Of a stretch of DNA of 64,000 nt, positions 39,401 to 48,718 are shown one piece after another. Source of the stretch: Chloropicon primus (lineage: Eukaryota > Chlorophyta > Chloropicophyceae > Chloropicales > Chloropicaceae); the NCBI GenBank assembly GCA_023205875.1, contig CP060760.1:744001-808000 (forward strand), given 5' to 3'. A program made the position numbers and the translations under genes. Below the pieces are notes generated by a model. The model was not told where the DNA came from. It saw only the letters and a program-made list of their open reading frames with translations, and ran no database searches. Each line of letters begins with the position of its first letter. Position 1 is the stretch's first letter.

Positions 39401-39742
39401 GAATGCAAGAAGGTCGTGAGCGACCTGCTGAGCCAAGTTCAGAACAATTTGCGGGCGGAGAGGAAGCTCGCGGCGGTCCGGGAGGCGGAGGAGAGGAAGG
39501 TCAGGGCCGAGTGCGCCCAAGCCGTGAAAGTGATCTTGCAGGGAGTTCGGCAGCACTTCCAAGTCGAGAGGCAGATGAACACGATCGTCCGCGGCCTGGT
39601 CACGGCGGCGGTGAAGCACGTCAAGGAGGAGCAAAAGGTTCGAAAAATCGTGGAGGCAATCACAAAGTCCGTCTCCAGCGGCAAGGCGTACAAGTTCTTC
39701 GCCCCGAGGAAGCCCAGTGCGTCGAAGAAGACCTCCCAGTAA
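36461..39742 (+). CDS. ALKBH5-like 2OG-Fe(II) oxygenase with Tudor-like N-terminus, two exons
   Basis: Exon 1 36461-36511 (17 codons), a 105-bp GT-AG intron, exon 2 36617-39742; 1,058 aa. N-terminus KGDRIKVFHPVSGRWKKVVV followed by EWLDYSQVRYK looks like a Tudor-type barrel. A Lys/Ser-rich disordered stretch and a middle region of unknown fold follow. The oxygenase domain (about residues 670-860) closely follows ALKBH5: INIYHDGSEGIQSHYDDDSR (HxD iron ligands), RPIVSLRTFSDSRLSFGTKF, GIKHSVRAVD (second His, Arg) and VAIILRHVH (2OG-binding Arg). ALKBH5 proteins demethylate m6A in RNA. The C-terminus has about four related helical repeats (CGHVVNNILRQVQQQL, CKKVVSDLLSQVQNNL, CAQAVKVILQGVRQHF). 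The intron is a multiple of three without stops, so retention would insert 35 residues. Confidence 0.85.
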   Translation: MVDASRETKLQKGDRIKVSSRHRLAKGMRDCDLGGLVLTLSLSLSSCFCFLQVFHPVSGRWKKVVVKQVRVRRSRIQVCSDEDAPSSSSSSPEDALEWLDYSQVRYKRTRECRGASRRIEEKKKKATAGGKPEQADRVKQLVGGRRVSSKNPKGKGRERGPREVGEPNDVVTRTPRTPPLTGRTESRKRDYSQSPSTWWLRTKKRTKSSSSKKTSSGEGSPHKCASPSTLAPRTPELTLSDVGQAGKAERIAHRSRRRLDFDQSEFSEEQNGPKAESKQGRVAESLEDEFGVPWETQAVPNFTLKLMLAELIDLKGRTTNVACMKESESKQVGVPFRPLPHVMYKMDYIHAENPVSQRTSCCIQHGIFPTRACVMSDSEQDDYRKYLLRPAERVAGVRACGDAHFIEMRSFSDVKVYMKQNSSVILNYRYKDDVILEPCRTDRSIRKSDVQIVLNLKRNLNCSVELNRLASSLDQNLKLPSLGLRLDLFISPELKSRLTTPDVSSLVAVIAGVEKHLTELIVQWNAEVFVNYLDALEARAGQADCGNAPPSSVALGEKTDAGIRFKAFLERVDVLGRRFCNIDSRSILSRLKNDVSIIKLLQMFSFQSTLLYSSILVLMRVDTALAGKDSNCLLKQVHILSRNDCRDSFRYEMIAKETICKSSEGHGYLKTEFFFPKDFIPDNYKDVVLPCDYDDAQKRYPAGVTTYTGLFSEEELENVEKRVLDIEASLEGRLLPESCYDRSQNQSSVRRTKLFFGARYLWTKEQIAGFESSRAGGIRLNVPRVPKWVRDCVEEPLVQSDILPKDFINSSAINIYHDGSEGIQSHYDDDSRFARPIVSLRTFSDSRLSFGTKFFGYVNGSFFVPMPRGCITVMEEKGYAANGIKHSVRAVDMTGKSVAIILRHVHHSCMVEAKKIFLEESRAWFEDLSLEHRERVVLDEDTKKARAQCGHVVNNILRQVQQQLKEERKEEAKQEKRVIVECKKVVSDLLSQVQNNLRAERKLAAVREAEERKVRAECAQAVKVILQGVRQHFQVERQMNTIVRGLVTAAVKHVKEEQKVRKIVEAITKSVSSGKAYKFFAPRKPSASKKTSQ

Positions 39743-39808
39743 CGGTTTCTTTTTTGGTTTGGTTAGATTACAAATTACTATATTGTTTCGTCGTCGTTTG
39801 TCAACCCA

Positions 39809-41248
39809 TCACTCGGCCCTGGCCTGCAGAACCACGTCGATGGTGACCATCTTGCCCTTCCTCCTCACGGCAACTTGCGCCGAGGTTCCTACGTCGCACA
39901 GCTCCAAGACACTGATGATGTCCTCGGCACTGCTCACGTCCTTGCCGTTGACTTTGACGATCTCGTCTCCGAGGGTCACTTCGCCCCAGGAGCTCCTGCT
40001 GGTGCCCAAGAGCCCCGCCCGGTCGGCCCCGGATCCAGGAACAACGGAGAGAACCAAGACGCCCGCCAGACCAAGCTGCCTGGCTTGCTGGTCCGCGGCG
40101 CAGTTCACCCCAAGGGACGGCTTGATGACCTTCCCGTGCCTGATGATCTGGTTCACGACCCGCCTCACCGTGTCTGCGGGGACGGCAAAGCCGACGCCTG
40201 AGCTGGCTCCCGACGGGGAGAGGATCATTGTGTTCACCCCGATAAGCTTGCCCTGGCTATCAAGAAGGGGCCCACCGCTGTTACCAGGGTTGATCGCCGC
40301 GTCAGTCTGGACCACGCCCCTAATGGGGCGGCCCGTGATCCCCTTGATGTCCCTCCCCACCCCACTCACAATGCCGGTGGTGAGGGTCTGGTCCAGACCG
40401 AAGGGGTTTCCTATCGCGTAAACCTTTTGGCCCACCCGCAAGCTGTGGGACGAGCCGATGGACAGGGGCACCAGAGTTTTTCCCTTGGTCACCGTGTCGA
40501 TCCGAAGCACCGCGAGGTCCTTGTCGGGCTCCGCCCCAACCAGCTTGGCTTCGAAGGACGTGTTGTCAGCCAAATTCACTTTCGCCTTCTGCGCGTTCCG
40601 AACGACGTGGTAGTTGGTGACTATGTGCCCAGCCTGGTCCCACACGAAGCCCGACCCCGTGCCGAGGGGTATCTCGCTTATGTCGAGGGAGAACTGCTGC
40701 TGCACGAGCGAGCTCGTAGTTATGTGGACAACAGAGGGAGCGCTCCTGTCGAACACCTCTATGGTCCTCTGCTCCTCCTGCAGCAGGCCGCTGTGGCTGG
40801 GGCTCTGGGGACGCACCTCCCGCCCCCCCCTCGACACAAGGGCCTCCAGATCGCTCCTCAGGTGGGGCGAGAGGGAGTGCTCCGCGGACGAAAGCCGGTC
40901 CACTAGCTCCCGCTTCTCGTAACAGTCCCTGTAGTCGATCCCCGCCGAGTCCAGGAAGTGCTTGAGCTGGGCGACAGTGAGACTCTCGTACCCCTCCGCG
41001 GCGGTCGCAAGAGGTCGAAGGCCAAGCCGATCGAGCTTTCGCCGCCCCTCCTCCCCCGTGCGAACCCGCTCCAGCCCCGAGGGACTTGACCTCGCACTTT
41101 GTGGCACGTGCCCCTGGCTCACGAGAGAGTGCCACCTGTGCCGCGACACCGGAGTGAGCGCGGGCACCTGTCCCCGAGTGAGCGCGGAACTCCGGTGCAG
41201 GAAGCACGCCCCCCTCGTCGATGCACGCCGCAGCAGGAACGGAAGCAT
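39809..41248 (-). CDS. DegP/HtrA serine protease with SAP-like N-terminal domain and one PDZ
   Basis: 479 aa from MLPFLLRRASTRGACFLHRS, an Arg-rich organelle-targeting leader; an in-frame ATG at 41398 would add 50 Pro/His-rich residues. After the leader comes a small SAP-like motif (LTVAQLKHFLDSAGIDYRDC, YEKRELVDRL), then the trypsin-like domain with the full triad: His in VTNYHVV, Asp in DKDLAVLRI, Ser in NPGNSGGPLL. One PDZ domain closes the protein (LGLAGVLVLSVVPGSGADRA, LGDEIVKVNGKDV). DegP-type proteases degrade damaged proteins in thylakoid lumen or mitochondria; the compartment is not settled here. The gene ends 66 bp from the convergent oxygenase gene. Confidence 0.93.
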   Translation of the reverse strand: MLPFLLRRASTRGACFLHRSSALTRGQVPALTPVSRHRWHSLVSQGHVPQSARSSPSGLERVRTGEEGRRKLDRLGLRPLATAAEGYESLTVAQLKHFLDSAGIDYRDCYEKRELVDRLSSAEHSLSPHLRSDLEALVSRGGREVRPQSPSHSGLLQEEQRTIEVFDRSAPSVVHITTSSLVQQQFSLDISEIPLGTGSGFVWDQAGHIVTNYHVVRNAQKAKVNLADNTSFEAKLVGAEPDKDLAVLRIDTVTKGKTLVPLSIGSSHSLRVGQKVYAIGNPFGLDQTLTTGIVSGVGRDIKGITGRPIRGVVQTDAAINPGNSGGPLLDSQGKLIGVNTMILSPSGASSGVGFAVPADTVRRVVNQIIRHGKVIKPSLGVNCAADQQARQLGLAGVLVLSVVPGSGADRAGLLGTSRSSWGEVTLGDEIVKVNGKDVSSAEDIISVLELCDVGTSAQVAVRRKGKMVTIDVVLQARAE

Positions 41249-41463
41249 CAGTCCTCGTTGCCTTCCGAGCTCGGCCTCTCCTCCTCCTCCCCGATCCTTT
41301 ATGCTTGCTTTTGCTTTCAGAAAAGGGGGAGGCGAAGGGGGATCGAGGAGGGGGAGGGGTTGATGTTGATGTTGATGATGGGACGGGAGGCATCGCATGA
41401 TCTTTTGGCTCTCGTCGTCGACAGATGTTTTGCGGATGCTTTCGATTACAATGAGTTGTATTT

Positions 41464-42996
41464 TTAGGAGCTCACCCTGCTGAGGAAGTCGAAGTAGTCA
41501 GGGAAGGTTTTTCTGGTGCAGCCGGGGTCCTTGATAGTGATGGGGACGTCGCCGCAAGCCGCGAGGGAGAATGCCATGGCCATCCTGTGGTCGTCGTAGG
41601 TGTCGATGGAAGCGGGGGTGAGTTTGTTGTCCTTTGGGGGGACGATGTGGCAATAGTCCCTGCCCTCCTCCACCTCGGCCCCGAGTTTCCGCAGCTCGGT
41701 GCAGATGGCCACCATCCTCTCCGTCTCCTTGAGGCGCCAGTTGTACACGTTCCTGATGGTCGTGGGGCCCTCGGCGAAGAGGGCCACGACGGCGAGAGTC
41801 ATCGCGGCATCGGGAATGTCGTTGCAATCCACGTCGATGCCCTTGAGCTTGCCTCCGGAAGCGGTGGGCCCGGTGATGGTGATCTTGTTCGGGTGCCACT
41901 CGACCTTGCTCCCCATCATCTCCATGACGCTGGCGAACCTCACGTCCCCTTGCAGGCTCTCGCTGCCGCACCCCTCGACCGTCACCGTGCCCCCGGTGAT
42001 CGTGGCCCCGGCCAAAAAGTACGAGGCCGAGGAGGCGTCGCCCTCCACGTAAGCCGTTCCGGGCGACTTGTACGTCTGGTTTCCGGGCACGAGGATGTCC
42101 TCGAAGGTCTCGTCGTACTCCAGGTTGATGCTGAACCTCTCCTGCAACTTGGCAGTCATCTTCACGTAAGGCAGGCTGACCAGCTCATCCTTGATCTTGA
42201 TGCGCACGCCCTCTTCCTGCTTGCAGAGAGGGGAGGCCATGAGCAGAGCGGTGAGGAACTGGGAGCTTGCGCTCCCGCTGATCTCGACCACGCCGCTCGG
42301 CATGCCCTCCGCCACGATCTCCACGGGGGGGCAACCCGTGCCCAGGGTGCACTCCGCCTTGACGCCGAGCTGCACCAGGCCGTCCACGAGGTCCTGAATG
42401 GGCCTCTCCCTCATCCTTGGGTTGCCGTCCATCACGAACTTTCCTCTCCCCGCGGCCGCAACCGCGGCAGTCAGGGGCCGCATCGCCGTCCCGGCATTCC
42501 CCAGGTAAAGCTCCTGCCCCTCCGAGTCGAAGGTCCCTCCGCAGCCTTCCACCACCACCGTGTCGGACTCGCCGTCGTCCTCTATCTTCACGTTGAGCTT
42601 GCTCAAGGCGGCGAGCATGTACTCGATGTCGTCGCTCCTCAGAAGGTTCTCCACCTTGGTCGTCCCCTCCGCCAACGCGGCGGTCAGCAAGATCCTGTTC
42701 GACAGGGACTTGGATCCCGGGAGCTTGACAGTCCCCTCAATGACTCGGATGGGTTCGAGTACGAGTTCCTCCTCGGCAACGTTGCTCCCCGCGGCGACCT
42801 TCACCGCCCCTCCTCGTTCCCTCCCCCAGGTCCTCTGCCCTCTGCTCTCGCGCAAGGCCACGGCCCCCTGCAACCCAAACCTCTCCCTCCTCCTCGTCGT
42901 CCTCCTCCTCGTCGTGGTCGCGGTGGTCGCGGTGGTCGCGGTGGTCGCGGTCGCGGTCACGGGCATCCTCCTCACGCCCTTCATCCTCGTCCTCAT
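41464..42996 (-). CDS. EPSPS: EPSP synthase, plastid type, stand-alone
   Basis: 510 aa from [19 protein letters not shown]; the frame is open to 43227. The first about 75 residues are Arg/Thr-rich and fit a plastid transit peptide. The mature enzyme has [20 protein letters not shown] (shikimate/PEP loop), [17 protein letters not shown] (the class I, glyphosate-sensitive form of the Gly-Pro motif), [15 protein letters not shown], and the ends [13 protein letters not shown] and [13 protein letters not shown]. It makes 5-enolpyruvylshikimate-3-phosphate, the sixth step of the shikimate pathway. It is a single-function protein, unlike the pentafunctional AROM of fungi and many stramenopiles, which favours a green or red algal host. 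Confidence 0.97.
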   Translation of the reverse strand: MRTRMKGVRRMPVTATATTATTATTATTTRRRTTRRRERFGLQGAVALRESRGQRTWGRERGGAVKVAAGSNVAEEELVLEPIRVIEGTVKLPGSKSLSNRILLTAALAEGTTKVENLLRSDDIEYMLAALSKLNVKIEDDGESDTVVVEGCGGTFDSEGQELYLGNAGTAMRPLTAAVAAAGRGKFVMDGNPRMRERPIQDLVDGLVQLGVKAECTLGTGCPPVEIVAEGMPSGVVEISGSASSQFLTALLMASPLCKQEEGVRIKIKDELVSLPYVKMTAKLQERFSINLEYDETFEDILVPGNQTYKSPGTAYVEGDASSASYFLAGATITGGTVTVEGCGSESLQGDVRFASVMEMMGSKVEWHPNKITITGPTASGGKLKGIDVDCNDIPDAAMTLAVVALFAEGPTTIRNVYNWRLKETERMVAICTELRKLGAEVEEGRDYCHIVPPKDNKLTPASIDTYDDHRMAMAFSLAACGDVPITIKDPGCTRKTFPDYFDFLSRVSS

Positions 42997-43307
42997 CCTG
43001 CTCGATCGATCCCTTCTCCGTTCCCTTATCCACTTTGGCGCCTCTTTTGAGGAGAGCGTCGATCGATCGATCAAGGAGAGCAGAGGGCGATCGATCGATC
43101 GCGCGCGGCGATGGAGGCGACGGGCTAGAGGGGACACGATCACGATCGAGGAGGGGGAACCAGGACGGAGACACCACCAACGACCCACACGACAACACAA
43201 CTGAACTGAACTGAACAGAAGAGACAAAAACGAGACGAGACGATTGAATTCTGTTTGCGTTTGCGGTGGAGAGGGAAGGGGTTGGATACGGCGAGTGTTG
43301 GTGGAGG
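42997..43307. other. Intergenic, divergent promoter region
   Basis: 311 bp between EPSP synthase (minus) and the NELF-B homologue (plus). Contains tcgatcgatcgatc palindromic runs near 43060-43105. No separate gene seen. Confidence 0.5.
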
Positions 43308-45602
43308 ATGGGGCCGGTGGGTGGAGAGGGGAGGGAAGAGGCGCCGGGGCCGCGAGAGGAGGAGCGGGGGGGAGGGAGGCCTGGGGGGGTGGGGTCGGAC
43401 GGGGAGAAGGGAAAGGGTGGTGGAGGGGAACTAGGGGGAGAAGGTGGGGTCGTCGTCGGGGGTAAGGTCAGGGAGGCCAAGGACGAGACCGACCTCGTTC
43501 TGGGGAACGGGGATGGGCTGGGGGATGGAGACGCGGCGGCAGTCGATGGGGACGACGAGAAGGACGGGATCACCGAGCAGAACAAGGCCAACGACCCGAC
43601 GTCGACGCCGGAGGAGGGCGCCATAGCCCTCGTGGGAGGGGTGGGCTGCGACTTCGTGTCGCGGGTCTTGTCGACCTTCGCGCCCCAGGAAGCTGTGAGG
43701 GACATCCAGGAGAAGACCAAAGTCAGGGACACGAGGTGAGTGACCCGGAAGCACCATCCACTTTCGATTACGAAAAGCCAACTGACTGCTCGCACGCCTC
43801 GCTTCGCCTGCTCCTCGTTTCGCAGGTACAACTCCGTGTTTGGGCTGCTGCAGCAGATGGGCAAGAGCAGGGCGGAGGTGAACAAGAGCTTGCTTGGCTC
43901 GCTGACCCAAATACTGCTCAGGAGGATCCACATGATGAAAGCCAGCGAGGAGGACGCCATGCTGGACTTGCTCGAATCGAGCTTCATCTACATCAGAATT
44001 CCGGAGGTGAGGAGCATTCCCATCGCCGTGCTTGAGAGGCTGAAAGCGGTTCCCAACAACTTTTTGAAACAGCTGAGCGCAGACAAGGCCGTGTTCGACA
44101 ACTTGCCCCAATCCGTGCAGAGGCAGGTGTGGGAGCTCGACAAAAGCCTCCTGCAGCAGCACGTCTCGCCCCTGATTTACCAGTACAGCTCCGAGAAGCA
44201 CACGACGCTCTCCTGCTTGAACATGAACGAGGAGAACCCGAACAAGAAGTTCAGCAGCATGTCAGTTCCCTCGGTGCACAGGCAAACGTACAGGAGCGCC
44301 AGCGGGGCCCTCAAGAAAATCACCTCGATCATCGACAAGTCCAACAAGATCTACAAGTACATCGTGAACCTTTGCTTGACCTTGTACCGGGAGTCGGAGA
44401 AGAACTTCATGTCCAAGGAGGAGCTGGCGTACTGCAGCTTCAGGTCGCAGCTCCTCATGACGCTTCACGATGGGATGAACGAGATCCGGACGGCGGACCC
44501 GTGCCACCGGTTGGCTTGGGTTTTGGACGTGTCCGTGAAGGAGAGGAAGTGCGGGGAGAAGAGGGTGAACGAGCTCATGCAGATTTTCAGGCGGTACGAC
44601 AAGCAGAACAGGAAGAAGCGGGCAGGAAGGGGCCAGGACCTGGATCCCCACGGAGGAGGAAGCACCAGCCAGCCGGACGAGAGCACCGTCCTGGGGGAGA
44701 TGGGGATGATCCTCAGGGACCCCCCCGTGTACTTCTTCCTCGCGAGGGAGGTCTTCAAGAGGCTTCAGGCGGTGGTGACCGGGCACGGCATGCCAAAGCA
44801 AGACGATTCCCTGATCTTCCTGTCCAGGCTGCTCCAGATCGCCGCCGAGTGCCGGTCCATGCTGCGGGAGAAGTCGTTCAAGTTCTACAAGGTGGACAAC
44901 GGCCTGGTTCGGGACTTTTACCCCCGGGTCTGCGCCTCCCTCATCGACAGGGCCCTGGCGATCAAGGGCAAGCAGGTGGACCCGAGGGCGGTGGACCCCA
45001 AGATGACGACCTGGCTCGTCACCAACGGGGTCGCCCAAGCAGTCTACCAGGCCTTTGCGCTCGACTGCCTCGGCAAGAAGCCCCCAGAACTCGCGGAGCA
45101 GTCCCTGATGACAGTCTTCATGGCCCTCTCCCAGCTCCCAAGCAAAGCCATGGTGGAGTGGAGCCCCTTCATGTACTCCCTGTGCGAGAAGCTGGTCTCC
45201 CTGGTGACGCAGAAGGCCATCAAGACGGACGCCAGCCTGTGGGAGCTCGCCGTGGACCAGATCCTCCTCAAGGCGGTCAACTACGAGGTGGAGGTTCACA
45301 GCAAGCTCCTGCAGCTGCTGGAGGCGGCCTTCTCGTCCGGCGAGCTCGGCGCCGACAAGGTCGTGAGGTACCTGGAGCAGGCCCTGGAGAACTCGGAGAA
45401 GAGCAGGAAGAGGTTCAGGAAGAAGCAGATGAAGCTGCTCCACGCCATGGAGGACTCTGGCAACGCTGGCAACAGCAGCGACGGGGTGAACGACGGGATT
45501 CACCCGTCCTACAAGAGACTGGCGAGCAAGCTTGGGGACGACGCCATCCCCGCACAGACAAAATTGTACGATTACCTAAACCAGCACCAGCAGAAGGTTT
45601 AG
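43308..45602 (+). CDS. NELFB: NELF-B/COBRA1 homologue, two exons
   Basis: Exon 1 43308-43735, GT-AG intron of 90 bp, exon 2 43826-45602; 734 aa. Exon 1 is mostly Gly/Glu-rich and disordered. Exon 2 follows animal [25 protein letters not shown], the block [20 protein letters not shown], and best of all [20 protein letters not shown] followed by [19 protein letters not shown], then [22 protein letters not shown] is a helical-repeat scaffold of the negative elongation factor that holds RNA polymerase II in promoter-proximal pause. NELF is generally considered absent from plants and yeasts, so a homologue in an alga is noteworthy. Whether the other subunits exist cannot be seen here. Confidence 0.82.
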
Positions 45603-45934
45603 AAGACTTTCTTCTTTGGAAGTTTTCATAATATATCTATATGTTATCCTCGCGGTGCCGCGCAACAATGGCGATCACGGCAAGATGGGCTGGGGACCCC
45701 GGCCATGGGCATCCTCCCCCCGAAGAGACAGAGACGGTCCCCCCCTTCCCCTCCTTGTCCCAAGGGACCCTCCTCCCAAACCATCCCACCTTAGCCAATC
45801 GTCGCTTAGGTTTGTGTTTGTCGTAACGGCGGAAGGGGGAGGGCGGGGGTTTCGGTTTCGGAGGCGCGCGCGCTAGAGAGAGAGGAGGACGGGGGTTGGG
45901 GGTGGAGAGACGCGCGAGGGAGAGCGAGAGCGAG
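45603..45934. other. Intergenic, no gene seen
   Basis: 332 bp between NELF-B and the diacylglycerol kinase gene, both on the plus strand. It must hold the kinase promoter. Nothing else recognised. Confidence 0.5.
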
Positions 45935-47386
45935 ATGGAGCCCAACGGCGTCTTCGGGTTCGTGAAGAGGAGCATGAGCAAGAGCAAGAGCACGAGCGAG
46001 GGGGAGAGTGGCAGGATGGCGGACGAGAAGCTGATGAGCTTGGCGTCCTTCATGACGGTCCCGTCGAGGCACCTCATGCTGGAGATGCTGCCGAAGATCG
46101 AGTGCGCGTTCATCAACAAGAGGAGCGGCGCGAAGCACGGCCGGGCCTTCCTCGACATGCTGAACGAGATGTCCGGGGTGAGCTGCGAGGTGCACGACCT
46201 GGCGACGGAGGACCCGGAGGACCTCCTCGGGGGCTACCTGAGCCAGTGGGCGCAAAAGCCGATGTCGTCCTCGATTTTCCAGTCGCGGACGTCCGCGTCC
46301 GCGACCGAGAGCGGGGGCACCTTCGAGGACAACATCCGAAAGCTTCCCGTGATCATGGCGTGCGGGGGGGACGGCACCTTCAGCTGGATCGCCTCGACCG
46401 CGCTGAAGCAGGCCCACGAAGTGATGACCACGCCGTCGGACCGGGGCGAGGACCTGCCCCTGACCGTCCCGTACGCGATCATTCCCTTCCCTCTGGGCAC
46501 CGGGAACGACATGTCCGGGGTCCTCGGTTGGGGAAGGTCGATGGACCCGAGCCCCACGGCGCTCACGAAGCTCATAGACAGCGTGGAGTGCGCGTCAATC
46601 GGGCCCAAGTGCGACGTCTGGGGCGTGAGGTTCAAGAAATTCGAGTCCATGTCGAGGTTCAACACCATGTGCAACTACTTTAGCATCGGGGCGGATGCGA
46701 AGACGTCCAGACTCTTCGAGAATCACAGGACCTCCAGGCCGGGGCTGTACAGGAGCCAGAGCTTCAACAAGGTCTCCTACGCCGCTTTCGGGGGCTTCCT
46801 CGCGCTCAAGGGGTCCTCGAGCGTAGGAAAGCGGATCAAGCGTCTCGTTGTGGACGGCGAGGAGGTCAGGATTCCCCCAAAGGCCAAGGCGCTCATCGTG
46901 CTGAACATCCCGAGCTACGCCGACGGGACCAAGCCTTGGCAGGTCGATAGAAACCACCCGACCTTCAAGGAGGCAGCGATAGACGACGGGATGGTGGAAG
47001 TGTTCTGCCTCAAGTCGATCCTGAGCATAGCATTTCTCAAGACCTTCAGGGGCATCTTCTCCGGTGGCGTGAAGCGGCTGGCGCAGGGCAAATCCGTGTC
47101 GATCGAGATGCGCACCCACGAGGAGTACGCCAGCAGTAAAGGGAGTGGCACGCCGAGGAGCAACATGTACGCCCAAGTGGACGGCGAGTCCTTTGAATTC
47201 GACTGCGATGGCGAGGTGATCGATCTTTATAGGAAGGGTTCCGTCCCCGTTCTCTTTGGTCCGCACAGGGGGAAGGCCATGCAGGGTCCTCCCGCGAAGC
47301 TCAAGTCGGGAAGCTTCAACGCCCGCTGGCCCAAGTCCCCCTCGGAGTCCGATCTAGTCTCCCCCACGTCTCCGAATACAAAATAA
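45935..47386 (+). CDS. Diacylglycerol kinase, short form without C1 domains
   Basis: 483 aa from MEPNGVFGFVKRSM, the first ATG; an upstream TTG frame was not used. The catalytic DAGKc motif is ACGGDGTFSWIAS (the GGDGT nucleotide loop), followed by IIPFPLGTGNDMSGVLGWG. The accessory domain has MCNYFSIGADAKTSRLFENH, ALIVLNIPSYADGTKPW and DDGMVEVFC. Diacylglycerol kinase phosphorylates diacylglycerol to phosphatidic acid in lipid signalling. No Cys-rich C1 domains or transmembrane helix are present, the layout of plant cluster II/III kinases. The Ser/Lys-rich N-terminus and C-terminal SPS-type tail could carry regulatory sites (inference). Confidence 0.93.
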   Translation: MEPNGVFGFVKRSMSKSKSTSEGESGRMADEKLMSLASFMTVPSRHLMLEMLPKIECAFINKRSGAKHGRAFLDMLNEMSGVSCEVHDLATEDPEDLLGGYLSQWAQKPMSSSIFQSRTSASATESGGTFEDNIRKLPVIMACGGDGTFSWIASTALKQAHEVMTTPSDRGEDLPLTVPYAIIPFPLGTGNDMSGVLGWGRSMDPSPTALTKLIDSVECASIGPKCDVWGVRFKKFESMSRFNTMCNYFSIGADAKTSRLFENHRTSRPGLYRSQSFNKVSYAAFGGFLALKGSSSVGKRIKRLVVDGEEVRIPPKAKALIVLNIPSYADGTKPWQVDRNHPTFKEAAIDDGMVEVFCLKSILSIAFLKTFRGIFSGGVKRLAQGKSVSIEMRTHEEYASSKGSGTPRSNMYAQVDGESFEFDCDGEVIDLYRKGSVPVLFGPHRGKAMQGPPAKLKSGSFNARWPKSPSESDLVSPTSPNTK

Positions 47387-47518
47387 GATGGTCGAGTTGT
47401 TGTTAGTGTGTGTGTGTGTGTGAATATATGAACCTGTTTTTTTGTCGTCTTGTCTTGTCTTGTCGTCGTCGCGTTACAACTCCGGCACACAAAGCTCTTA
47501 ATTATTGTCCACACACGC

Positions 47519-48376
47519 TCAGGTGCAAGGGCAGACCCTGTTGAAGGCCTCGGTGACTTCCGTGTCGCAGTCAAAGTTCTGAATCTTCTTTTCCTGGTAG
47601 CAGATCCCATCAAAGAGCTGTCCCGCGTTCGCTATGCTCTGGACGACCGGGCCACCAGAGTTCGCGGCCGGGCCCGACCGACCAATCTTGCAGTACTTGC
47701 ACTTGAACTGGAGGTGCTCCGTCACAATCTCGCATAAGTTGATGGCCTCAAAGTACTGCGGCGCACAGCGCATCCCGCTGGACTCGCAAGTGGCCTTGCA
47801 GGACTGTCCCCTCAACCCCAGGGTCACCTTGACCTCCCTAGGAAGCTGAACGACGGTCTGCTGAGGCATAGGGTACTGCCCGTAACAATAGTGGAACAAG
47901 TCCTTGTACATGTTCTCGAATATCGTGGACATGGGCGTAGTCCTGCACTGACCCGTGCAGTAGTCCCACTTGGTGTCGAACCTCCCCGTCTCCGGGTGGC
48001 GGACCACCTTGAACGTCTCCGGGTTCTTCATGTAACCCTCTGTCTTGTCGCTCCCCATGCAGCAACTCACGCAGTGCTCGTACCTGTCGCAACACTCGTT
48101 CGCCTTGCACCTCGAGCAATCACCCGCTTGGCCACCGAAAGCGTCGCAGCACCCGGTCTCGTAGTTCATCTTCTCCCTGGAACAGAGCACCCCGTTGCTG
48201 TCGGTCACGTTGTCCCTCGTCTCGACCGTGTTATCGCACTCGGTGAACCACACCGTCTTGGCGGTGATGGGCCTAAGCCCCGAGACGAGGCACGACAACG
48301 ACGAGGCCACCAGAAGGAGGACGAGAAGGAGTCCAAGCCCTCTCCCCATCCCTCCTCTTTCCTTCCGCTTCGCCAT
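47519..48376 (-). CDS. SPRING/C12orf49-like secretory-pathway protein with extra Cys-rich C-terminus
   Basis: 285 aa from MAKRKERGGMGRGLGLLLVL, a signal peptide or anchor. The first half carries the Cys pattern of SPRING (C12orf49): GVLCSREKMNYETGCCDAF, CSRCKANECCDRYEHCVSCC, WDYCTGQCRTTPMSTIFEN and FHYCYGQYP. Animal SPRING sits in the Golgi and licenses SREBP processing by site-1 protease. The second half adds a Cys-rich region, GQSCKATCESSGMRCAPQYF and FDGICYQEKKIQNFDCD, resembling the C-terminal domain of MGAT5-type N-acetylglucosaminyltransferases. Function in algae is unknown. About 26 cysteines imply a disulphide-rich lumenal protein. Confidence 0.8.
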   Translation of the reverse strand: MAKRKERGGMGRGLGLLLVLLLVASSLSCLVSGLRPITAKTVWFTECDNTVETRDNVTDSNGVLCSREKMNYETGCCDAFGGQAGDCSRCKANECCDRYEHCVSCCMGSDKTEGYMKNPETFKVVRHPETGRFDTKWDYCTGQCRTTPMSTIFENMYKDLFHYCYGQYPMPQQTVVQLPREVKVTLGLRGQSCKATCESSGMRCAPQYFEAINLCEIVTEHLQFKCKYCKIGRSGPAANSGGPVVQSIANAGQLFDGICYQEKKIQNFDCDTEVTEAFNRVCPCT

Positions 48377-48718
48377 GACCACCGACCGACTTCTTTAGGG
48401 TTCGAGAGGAGAAATCCATCCTGCTGCAGGAGACCGAGGATGGATTAGGAGGGAGAGCAGATGATGAGGAGGAGGAGGAGGAGGAGGATGTTGTTCTTCC
48501 CTGTCTGTCTGTGCTCGTGAAAGGCCAAGGAGAGTGCTTTCCTCCTCCTCTTCTTCTTCTCCTTCTTCTTCTTCTTCTCCTGAGCTTTGTTATCTTCATT
48601 GATTCATCAGGAGGAGGAGGAGGACGACGTGCGTGATGGTATGAAGTGCATGCAGATCAAGAATCAAGATACTACCCTATCCTATCCTATCATAACGATT
48701 CTTAGATAAAGCTATGTG
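48377..48718. other. Intergenic, no gene seen
   Basis: 342 bp between two minus-strand genes; includes gaggaggaggaggagg (about 48467-48488) and cttcttctccttcttc (about 48549-48582) tracts. It must hold the SPRING-like promoter. Confidence 0.5.

Noticed and set aside
43266-43307. NELF-B start at a GTG at 43266
   Set aside because: Nuclear genes here start with ATG; the first in frame is 43308.
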